This document shows positions 27,674 through 33,175 of a stretch of DNA of 33,175 bases, one piece after another. The position numbers were made by a program, and so were the translations under genes. This DNA comes from a virus, in IMG/VR virus record IMGVR_UViG_3300024243_000057, positions 1 through 33,175 of that record; one strand, given 5' to 3'. The first letter of the stretch is position 1, and every line of letters begins with the position of its first letter. The notes beneath the pieces were generated by a model, which had not been told where the DNA came from, made no database searches, and saw nothing but the letters and a program-made list of their open reading frames with translations.

Positions 27674-29248
27674 ATGTCGCTTACAGCAGAGCGCCTTTTT
27701 CTCGTCCACCTATTGACTGAAAATGCCACACTGGAGCCTAACGGCAAGCCCGTTGAGATCATTTATGCGGGTGAGTTTGAGCTAAGAGATCGAGGGCGCG
27801 TCCTTGAGCTTACTGAAGAAAACATTGACTCGATGGTTGATGCTTTTAACAAGTTTAACGAGTCGGGACGTATCCCGTTCAATGTCAACCATAGCGGCGG
27901 TTCTACGACTTTAGAAGCAGGTAGAGCCGTAGGATACTTGACGGGGTTATTCACCAAGCGGGACGAAGAGACAGGTCGCTATTCGCTCTATGGCGCACCG
28001 CACTGGCTACAGGATACTAAAGAAGCACTGGCCGAGATGCACTTTCGTTTTTTGAGCGCAGAGATTGTATTCGGAGATAGCCATCCTGTTACCAAGGAAG
28101 AGATTCCATTTCACTTGGTCGGATGTGCCATTTGTACGTCCCCGGCGATTCCAGACCTTGAGCCTATATCACTAACAGCAAGGAATGACATGGCACTGAA
28201 GAAAGAAATAACTATCGCCAGCTTTGCCAAATCTCTTGAGATCCTCAAGATCAACGGCTCCATCCTTGAACATGCTCAAAACGTAGCTGAGGCATTTTTC
28301 AAGACGTTCATGGATACCAACAACGAGAGCTATTGGCCGAAGGATTGTTTTGAGGAGTTCATCATTGTTGAGGTTCAGTCCGAGAATTCGACCAATCTAT
28401 ATCGTGTGGACTATACCGCCACCGATGAGGCCATCACCTTTGCCGATAGAGAAAGCTGGCAAGCAGTTGAACAACAGTATGTCCCACTGAACAGGCAGAC
28501 GGCACCGGAGGACGGTGGGTCGGGCGTAGAGCCGTCTGCCATGAATAATACCACCGCTCATATTACTATGAGCACTACTAACCAAGCCGCCGAGAGCGGC
28601 AAAAAGGAGAGATCCATAATGGATGAGAAGTTGAGGGAACTCCTGGGACTTGACGCCGAAGCAAGCGTTGAAGATGCCGTGGCGGCTCTCTTGGCGACTG
28701 TGGAAGAGGTCCGAGGGCAGAACGAAGCCCTTATGATCGAAAAAGCAGAGGCCGAGCAGAAAGTTGTTGACGCCGAGACCGAAGCCGCAAAGGTGGAAGA
28801 GGCAGAAACTACGCTTACTGAGACAAGAGGACAGATTGAGACTCTTACTGTCGAACTTCAGGAGACGAAGGGCGAAGCGGAGACGTTGGCTACGCGTGTG
28901 GCTGAACTGGAGGCTGAGACGCTTTCCAGGGAGGCAGAGGATCGCGTTGAGCTGGCACTACGCCAGGGTCGTATCACCCCTGCACAGCTGGATGATCAGG
29001 AGGGTTGGTTGCGCGGCTTGGCTCTGACGAGTCCTACCGAGTTTGATAAGTATATGAACATTCTTCCCGCTAACGAAGATCAGTTTATTGAGGTGGGTAA
29101 GGATGGCGAAGAGAAGCCTCCGGTTTCTGAAGATGCTCTTTTTGAAGCCACGGATGCGAGAATGAAAGAAACGGGAGAGGATTGGCCCACTGCTCACAAG
29201 GCGGTGCTGGCTGCTAATCCCAAGTTTACCAAAGTCATTACAGGATAA
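27674..29248 (+). CDS. Mu gpI-like head maturation protease with C-terminal scaffold
   Basis: A 524-residue protein. The first 170 residues follow the Mu gpI-like protease family: EIIYAGEFELRDRG, IPFNVNHSGG with a possible catalytic His, then HFRFLSAEIVF and LVGCAICTSPAIP. A middle segment of about 100 residues (from ITIASFAKSLEI) looks like an inserted domain. From about residue 320 to 430 is a long acidic coiled coil typical of scaffolds, followed by ALRQGRITPAQ and a C-terminal capsid-binding end. Such proteins organise the procapsid, then cleave scaffold. No Shine-Dalgarno of the usual strength is seen, only AAGGA. Confidence 0.85.
   Translation: MSLTAERLFLVHLLTENATLEPNGKPVEIIYAGEFELRDRGRVLELTEENIDSMVDAFNKFNESGRIPFNVNHSGGSTTLEAGRAVGYLTGLFTKRDEETGRYSLYGAPHWLQDTKEALAEMHFRFLSAEIVFGDSHPVTKEEIPFHLVGCAICTSPAIPDLEPISLTARNDMALKKEITIASFAKSLEILKINGSILEHAQNVAEAFFKTFMDTNNESYWPKDCFEEFIIVEVQSENSTNLYRVDYTATDEAITFADRESWQAVEQQYVPLNRQTAPEDGGSGVEPSAMNNTTAHITMSTTNQAAESGKKERSIMDEKLRELLGLDAEASVEDAVAALLATVEEVRGQNEALMIEKAEAEQKVVDAETEAAKVEEAETTLTETRGQIETLTVELQETKGEAETLATRVAELEAETLSREAEDRVELALRQGRITPAQLDDQEGWLRGLALTSPTEFDKYMNILPANEDQFIEVGKDGEEKPPVSEDALFEATDARMKETGEDWPTAHKAVLAANPKFTKVITG
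28619..29248 (+). CDS. nested in-frame scaffold (internal start of the protease gene)
   Basis: ATG 28619 is codon 316 of the protease gene, preceded by AAAAAGGAGAG nine bases before, stronger than the site of the full-length gene. Translation from here would give a free 209-residue protein: helical DEKLRELLGLDAEASVEDA, the coiled coil and the capsid-binding end. This copies the C/Nu3 arrangement of lambda and the I/Z arrangement of Mu, where scaffold is made in excess from an internal start. Confidence 0.65.
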   Translation: MDEKLRELLGLDAEASVEDAVAALLATVEEVRGQNEALMIEKAEAEQKVVDAETEAAKVEEAETTLTETRGQIETLTVELQETKGEAETLATRVAELEAETLSREAEDRVELALRQGRITPAQLDDQEGWLRGLALTSPTEFDKYMNILPANEDQFIEVGKDGEEKPPVSEDALFEATDARMKETGEDWPTAHKAVLAANPKFTKVITG

Positions 29249-29259
29249 AGGAGATACTA

Positions 29260-29658
29260 ATGGCTGCACCCAGTGGTGCGTATGAAAACGTGTTGCTTGC
29301 TAAGTCGATGACGGTTTCGGGGAATGATCTGTCTGCATCCACCGACATCCACATCTTCTGTAAGTTGGGCGACGCAGAGAATGATACTGTTCCGGCTGCG
29401 TCGGGCGATTTGCCTATTGGCATCTCTCTCGGAACGGGGTCGGATGGACAAGATATTAATGTCGCGCTGGTAGGCATCAGTAAGATTCGCCTTGCCGGTA
29501 CTGTCAAGCGGGGTAATCCCCTCAAGCCGACCTCGGGAACAAACGATGGTCGAGCGGTCAAGACCACTCATATTGGAGCGCATGGTGCTATCGCTATGCA
29601 AGACGGTGCGTCGGGTGAAGTTATCGCTTGCTTGATCACTCAGGGCTTCGGGACCTAA
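29260..29658 (+). CDS. capsid decoration protein (DUF2190-like)
   Basis: A 132-residue protein after AAAGGAGA. Gly- and Ala-rich beta-sandwich pattern with PIGISLGTGSDGQDINVALVG and IRLAGTVKRGNPLKP matches DUF2190-type capsid cement proteins that sit on the capsid surface. Position between protease/scaffold and major capsid genes is standard for this family. Confidence 0.75.
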   Translation: MAAPSGAYENVLLAKSMTVSGNDLSASTDIHIFCKLGDAENDTVPAASGDLPIGISLGTGSDGQDINVALVGISKIRLAGTVKRGNPLKPTSGTNDGRAVKTTHIGAHGAIAMQDGASGEVIACLITQGFGT

Positions 29659-29670
29659 GGAGATAATATA

Positions 29671-30603
29671 ATGCCTGGACAGCCGCAACTTTCGAGCACG
29701 TATATCCAGAAGGCGATTGACGATGCTGCCATCGCCTATGGTAATTCCGCATATATCCTTGACCAGATCGCACCTATCGTAGATGTTGATCAGCGCCAAG
29801 GTAAGTATTTCACTTTTGACCGTGGGGAATCGGTTCAGGATGCCGCCTCTCCCAATCGCCAGCCGAGTTCTGATGCGCCGCGTGGTGGGTATACCATTGG
29901 CAATGAGTCGTATGACTGCAAGGAGATGGCTTTCGCCCATGAGATCCCCGATGAAATCGCTGCACAGGCCGATCCGGCTATCCAGCCGTTTAGACGGGGC
30001 ATTGACTTCTGTATGGAGAAGGCTCTGTTGCGTCGTGAGCGATTGGCTGCGGCCACCTTCTTCGCCGCCTCTGTTTGGGGGACCGATGCATCCGTTTCCG
30101 ACACTTGGGATGATTATGTCGACAGCGATCCTGCTGATGATGTAAACACGGGTAAAACCACCATCGTAAAAGATACGGGCTTTGATCCCAACGTGCTGGT
30201 GATGGGACGCGAGGTATGGGATAAGCTGATCCTCCATCCCGATGTCCTTGATCGTATCAAGTATACCAAAGCAGCTACGCAGGATGAGGTTGCTGGTATG
30301 CTGGCCGCATGGCTGGGTCTGGAGCGCGTCGTTGTGGGTAGTGCTTCCTACAATGCCGCTGCTGAAGGAGCTACCGTTGATCGTCAGTTCATCTGGGGTA
30401 AAGATGCTGTTCTTCTGTATGTCCCGGCGGCTCCCGCCAAGGATGTGCCGAGTGCCGCTTATACCTTCCAGTTGGCTGGTATCGAAACGCGCCAGTGGCG
30501 TGAAGAGTCTCCAAAGCAGAGCGTCGTTGAGGCGTCTATCTGCGCTGATCCAGTTGTCACCGCTTCCAAGGCTGGCTATCGGTTCGCATCTGTCGTGGCT
30601 TAA
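29671..30603 (+). CDS. major capsid protein
   Basis: A 310-residue protein after AAGGAGA. It starts MPGQPQLSSTYIQKAIDDAAIAYGNSAYILDQIAP, typical of Mu-like/HK97-fold major heads with an N-arm. KYFTFDRGES and EMAFAHEIPDE fit E-loop and P-domain starts; the helix MEKALLRRERLAAATFF is the spine; NVLVMGREVWDKLILHPDVLDRIKYT and the ETRQWREESPKQ end are A-domain features. Protease, decoration and head genes are adjacent, which supports the call. It forms the icosahedral shell. Confidence 0.88.
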   Translation: MPGQPQLSSTYIQKAIDDAAIAYGNSAYILDQIAPIVDVDQRQGKYFTFDRGESVQDAASPNRQPSSDAPRGGYTIGNESYDCKEMAFAHEIPDEIAAQADPAIQPFRRGIDFCMEKALLRRERLAAATFFAASVWGTDASVSDTWDDYVDSDPADDVNTGKTTIVKDTGFDPNVLVMGREVWDKLILHPDVLDRIKYTKAATQDEVAGMLAAWLGLERVVVGSASYNAAAEGATVDRQFIWGKDAVLLYVPAAPAKDVPSAAYTFQLAGIETRQWREESPKQSVVEASICADPVVTASKAGYRFASVVA

Positions 30604-30615
30604 GGAGGGATTATA

Positions 30616-31125
30616 ATGGCAAGACCGACGATTAATCCCAGAGGTACTAATCTCGCTGGTGCGTATATTGACGGCCAGATCCGTGGTCCGGCACTCGGAA
30701 CTAACTCGGTGGGACTGACACAGGTGCCTACGGTGCTGGAGCGGAGTATTTCTATTGCTTCCGTTGGTGTCACTCCCGCCACGGGCCATGCGCCCGTTGT
30801 GTTCCGCGCCCCGGCTTCGGGTGCAACGGTTACAGCAGTGTATATTAACCCCGGCTCTGTACAGAATCACGCTGCCAACGAGGCTGACGTTTGGACCTTT
30901 CGAGTGAAGAATACCACCACAGGCAATAATCTAAATGCCCTTGGTGCCAGCTTGAGTAATACCACGCTGGCCGCAACGGCATGGAAGTCTATTCCGGTGG
31001 ACAACGGCAATTCGACAGTCCTATCCGGCCATACTCTTAGTCTGTCTATGGGTATTTCCGGTAGCCCTGCCGCTTTGCAGAATCCGGTATGTTTGGTCGA
31101 GTGGGTGCCTTATAGCAACGCATAA
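30616..31125 (+). CDS. probable virion structural protein
   Basis: A 169-residue Gly/Ala/Thr/Asn-rich beta protein after AAGGAGGGA. It starts MARPTINPRGTNLAGAYIDG and has no recognised domain. Last gene before a strong terminator. Likely a second decoration protein or a tail/head fibre component; composition and place are the only evidence. Confidence 0.55.
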   Translation: MARPTINPRGTNLAGAYIDGQIRGPALGTNSVGLTQVPTVLERSISIASVGVTPATGHAPVVFRAPASGATVTAVYINPGSVQNHAANEADVWTFRVKNTTTGNNLNALGASLSNTTLAATAWKSIPVDNGNSTVLSGHTLSLSMGISGSPAALQNPVCLVEWVPYSNA

Positions 31126-31128
31126 ATT

Positions 31129-31176
31129 CATTAGGTGGTATCTTTCAGGGGGGAGATACCACCTAATGACTTTTTA
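31129..31176 (+). terminator. strong intrinsic terminator after the capsid operon
   Basis: CATTAGGTGGTATCT (31129-31143) pairs perfectly with AGATACCACCTAATG (31154-31168), a 15-bp stem with a 10-base loop, followed by ACTTTTT. The Shine-Dalgarno of the next gene lies just behind, so that gene may need read-through. Confidence 0.85.
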
Positions 31177-31189
31177 ATGGAGATCCCCC

Positions 31190-31384
31190 ATGCCTGAGAT
31201 TATACTTACTGAAGATCTGAACAAGAAGAAAGATTTGCTGCGAGGTAAGAAGCGCGATTGGCCACGCTCCACCATCTCACAGGTATCTGCCTCTTTGGGT
31301 AGGACCGATTGGTATGAGATGGCTGAAGCGGTAGAGGAGCGACAGGCGCAGCGGTCTGTCAAGCGTAAACGTAAGGAGGAATAA
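31190..31384 (+). CDS. small basic hypothetical protein
   Basis: A 64-residue basic protein (starts MPEIILTEDLNKKKDLLRGKKRD) after GGAGA. The C-terminus is strongly basic (SVKRKRKEE). Shares one base with the next gene (TAATG). Function unknown; possible head-completion or DNA-binding protein. Confidence 0.55.
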   Translation: MPEIILTEDLNKKKDLLRGKKRDWPRSTISQVSASLGRTDWYEMAEAVEERQAQRSVKRKRKEE

Positions 31385-31683
31385 TGGCTGCTGATCGGAC
31401 GGGCTTCGTTTTCACCAATGCGAATACGATGGCGGCTACAAATAATGCCCTTATGTTTGGCGTTTGTCTCTCGTCTAATATTGCCAATGCCAGCTTGACC
31501 ATTTATAATGTCGATAGCTCTGCGGCTCCCAACTTCACCGATAGGGTATTGGTATTGCAGATGGGTGCTGCCACCGGGACGATGCCTTTTTTTCCTCCGG
31601 TTCCAGCTTATTGCGAGAATGGGCTTTACTGTTCTCTGAGTTCGGGTGCGGTAGCTACGGTTTTCTTTACCAATAAGACATAA
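31384..31683 (+). CDS. small hypothetical protein, structural-like
   Basis: A 99-residue beta-rich protein (starts MAADRTGFVFTNANTMAATNN). Hydrophobic strands alternate with loops (LTIYNVDSSAAP, FFPPVPAYCENGLYCSL). It resembles small virion surface proteins but no family is recognised. Followed by a bidirectional terminator. Confidence 0.55.
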   Translation: MAADRTGFVFTNANTMAATNNALMFGVCLSSNIANASLTIYNVDSSAAPNFTDRVLVLQMGAATGTMPFFPPVPAYCENGLYCSLSSGAVATVFFTNKT

Positions 31684-31706
31684 TATACATAGTTTTTCTT
31701 ACAAAG

Positions 31707-31741
31707 TAATAGCGGGTAGACTGATAATCTACCCGCTATTA
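31707..31741. terminator. bidirectional terminator between convergent operons
   Basis: TAATAGCGGGTAGA (31707-31720) pairs with TCTACCCGCTATTA (31728-31741), a 14-bp stem with 7-base loop and AT-rich flanks. It separates the rightward structural operon from leftward genes. Confidence 0.8.
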
Positions 31742-31761
31742 TTATTGTTATGGCTTAGAGT

Positions 31762-32352
31762 TTATTTAATACTCTCCCTCAGTTTTTTTAGCCACTCATT
31801 TCTCATCTCTACCCTATCTACCTCCTTCTCATATTCATCAGCATAACGCTGAACGCTGTCCTTAGCTTCTTTTAGATCATCAATATAAAATAGGATAGGA
31901 GCTTTGGCTGTAAGCGCATCAATATCTCTGCGAATCCAGCTTACATCGTGCCTGGATATATCTAACTGGTCCAGCATGAACTCTTTCAGCCCCACATGAT
32001 CTGGCGATGGCGGAGTCCACATCGCTGCTTGGTCCCGCATCTGCGCCAGCGCATCATTCTCCTCTATCTCCTTCTGTAGCCACTTGACACGCTCGGCTAT
32101 TCTCCGCGCCCTTTCATCCTCTCCATACTCCATCTGTTCATCTGGTGACATACCCTCCAATTTTTCTAATGTGGCCTTCGCCTCCATCTCCTTTTCAACA
32201 TAAAACTGGCTTGGTTCAAATCGCTCTGGTATGGGAGCATTGGGTTCATCTCTGAGCATAACACAAGCCCCGAAATTTCTGGCACAATCCAGAATGAACT
32301 CTTCAAAAGACTGTCCCTCTTCCATCAGCTTCGCGGTGTATCCAGTAGGCAT
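31762..32352 (-). CDS. conserved phage hypothetical protein (MPTGYTAKL family)
   Basis: A 196-residue protein after AAAGGAGGG. It begins MPTGYTAKLMEEGQSFEEFI and continues CARNFGACVMLRDEPNAPIPERFEPS, a conserved phage family I recognise without function. The remainder is helical with a coiled-coil-like end (YEKEVDRVEMRNEWLKKL). Confidence 0.72.
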   Translation of the reverse strand: MPTGYTAKLMEEGQSFEEFILDCARNFGACVMLRDEPNAPIPERFEPSQFYVEKEMEAKATLEKLEGMSPDEQMEYGEDERARRIAERVKWLQKEIEENDALAQMRDQAAMWTPPSPDHVGLKEFMLDQLDISRHDVSWIRRDIDALTAKAPILFYIDDLKEAKDSVQRYADEYEKEVDRVEMRNEWLKKLRESIK

Positions 32353-32364
32353 TTAGCCCTCCTT

Positions 32365-32380
32365 TGTTATACGTCTAACA
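32365..32380. promoter_or_regulatory. imperfect palindrome, candidate operator (copy 4)
   Basis: TGTTATACGTCTAACA has one mismatch from the perfect palindrome at 4798. It lies in the short gap upstream of the Shine-Dalgarno of the 31762 gene. A direct imperfect repeat of its right half (CGTCTAAC-GCATT) follows at 32399, inside the end of the next gene. Confidence 0.45.
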
Positions 32381-32384
32381 GCAT

Positions 32385-32660
32385 TTATATAGCCTTAGCG
32401 TCTAACGGCATTAACGAATTGGAACACTCCTGACAAATCAAAACACCCTCACGGTCATCCTTGTCAATACGAAAGAAGGTCATGAGGGCTAAATACCCAT
32501 CCTCTGCTATAGGATAACCTCCTCTATACCAAAACGAAGACCAATATCCATCGGGGCTTTCGCCGCATTGCTCGTTACATATCTCACATTTAACAGGGGC
32601 ATCATATAGCCGCGCCTCCTGAAGTGTACTCCATCTCTCAGTCCTTAGCAATTGAGCCAT
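32385..32660 (-). CDS. small zinc-finger-like protein
   Basis: A 91-residue protein from ATG 32660; an ATG 12 bases earlier overlaps the upstream stop and is possible. It has CEICNEQCGES and later CQECSNSL, two cysteine pairs separated by about 50 residues. The family is not recognised. Part of the leftward operon. Confidence 0.6.
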   Translation of the reverse strand: MAQLLRTERWSTLQEARLYDAPVKCEICNEQCGESPDGYWSSFWYRGGYPIAEDGYLALMTFFRIDKDDREGVLICQECSNSLMPLDAKAI

Positions 32661-32661
32661 C

Positions 32662-33175
32662 CTACATCTCATCCTCTACGGCTTCAGCCCATTGCGGATA
32701 AGCATCAGCCATATCATCCATTTTCAGAGCGTTGAATTCATCCAAATCAGCTACCACGCGAAACCTTTTCACCCTGCATTTGTGATTCTCTGGCGTTCCG
32801 GCAACGATGGCTTCATCCAGCCAATAGGCCACAAGGATAGGATCATCCCCGACATCCCATTCGGTATCGGCTACATACAAGCCGGGATGACATTCAGTTG
32901 TGGTACATGACGAGAAAACGGGGGCTGTATAGACCTTTCCATTCTCATAGACCGCATTCCCCACATACTGGCTTTTGCGGGATCGCCTACCCATTACAAG
33001 GGTACGGTCGTCTACTTGGCGCATGATGTATTTTTGGACTTTGACCCATTCGTAGGGCGTCTGGATAGGTTGGAGAATTGTCCCGCTCAGGTCGGCACCG
33101 CTCAGGTCGGCACCGCTCAGGTCGGCACCGCTCAGGACGGCATCGCTCAGGTCGGCACCGCTCAGGTCGGCACCG
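32662..33175 (-). CDS. pentapeptide-repeat protein with DUF5758-like C-terminus, cut by window edge
   Basis: The frame is open to the right edge, so the N-terminus is missing; an internal Met at 33024 is not its start. The visible front is six pentapeptide units (mostly GADLS), a right-handed square helix. The remainder (VKVQKYIM, TAPVFSSC, HPGLYVADTEWDVGD, DPILVAYW, KCRVKRFRVV) fits the DUF5758-like C-terminal domain seen on phage pentapeptide proteins. Function of the family is unknown. Confidence 0.75.
   Translation of the reverse strand, partial: GADLSGADLSDAVLSGADLSGADLSGADLSGTILQPIQTPYEWVKVQKYIMRQVDDRTLVMGRRSRKSQYVGNAVYENGKVYTAPVFSSCTTTECHPGLYVADTEWDVGDDPILVAYWLDEAIVAGTPENHKCRVKRFRVVADLDEFNALKMDDMADAYPQWAEAVEDEM
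33086..33175. repeat. 15-base tandem repeat encoding pentapeptides
   Basis: Six head-to-tail units of CTCAGGTCGGCACCG; the fourth has two changes. It continues past the window edge and encodes (S)GADL units on the reverse strand. Confidence 0.95.

Noticed and set aside
29257-30870. A 537-codon open frame antisense to the decoration and capsid genes
   Set aside because: It runs opposite two convincing structural genes, has no ribosome-binding site or family motifs, and its composition is that of a reverse-complement shadow.
33086-33175. Possible iterons or origin repeats
   Set aside because: The 15-base units are exact pentapeptide codons in an open frame, which explains them fully.

Overview
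This window is part of the genome of a tailed double-stranded DNA bacteriophage (Caudoviricetes) or an integrated copy of one. It carries a terminase pair, a DUF935 (Mu gp29-like) portal fused to a MuF-like domain, a Mu gpI-like protease/scaffold, a decoration protein, a major capsid protein, an endolysin with a holin, and two phage tRNA genes. Host-type sigma-70 promoters (TTGACA/TTGACT, 16-17 bp, TATATT) and Shine-Dalgarno sites of the AAGGAGG type indicate a bacterial host. I cannot name the host or a close known phage. No tail genes and no integrase are present, so the genome continues beyond both ends; the first and last genes are cut by the window.

Layout. (1) 1-1666, minus strand: three-gene operon ending in a partial Ycf46-like AAA ATPase. 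(2) 1819-4520, plus: small HTH regulator, endolysin, holin, RNA ligase and tiny genes, then tRNA-Met(CAT). (3) 4600-8735, plus: a near-gene-free stretch with palindrome and structured RNA, then a region-2 sigma factor, a PD-(D/E)XK-type nuclease, a ParB-like protein and the small terminase. (4) 8798-11441, plus: sliding clamp (DnaN) and large terminase. (5) 11438-17526, minus: accessory module with a helicase-methyltransferase fusion, MazG, HNH endonuclease, a C5 cytosine methyltransferase and many small genes. (6) 17665-22391, plus: portal and five downstream genes. (7) 22491-27540, minus: second accessory module with tRNA-Tyr, RusA, a second C5 methyltransferase, an HNH endonuclease and RHH proteins. 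(8) 27674-31683, plus: protease/scaffold, decoration protein, capsid and structural genes. (9) 31762-33175, minus: small genes and a partial pentapeptide-repeat protein.

How it may work together. The minus-strand modules start from nearly identical strong sigma-70 promoters, as expected for early genes. The two main plus-strand structural operons (portal, protease) start downstream of a different shared element, TCCACCGCTTATA, with no good -35. Because the phage encodes its own small sigma factor and its own sliding clamp, a T4-like clamp-assisted late transcription scheme is a testable idea. A 14-16 bp palindrome centred on TACGTA recurs at four loci, including the clamp start codon and the 5' edge of tRNA-Tyr, and looks like an operator.

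Most notable: both cytosine methyltransferase genes carry, in the same +1 frame, a long overlapping reading frame encoding a second recognisable protein type (..SGMM..G..Y.. / WPTP.. / NPxWVEWxMG..GWTELE); the sigma gene follows a structured leader with a small upstream reading frame whose ribosome-binding site sits in a perfect 10-bp stem; and the protease gene has an internal in-frame start for a free scaffold.
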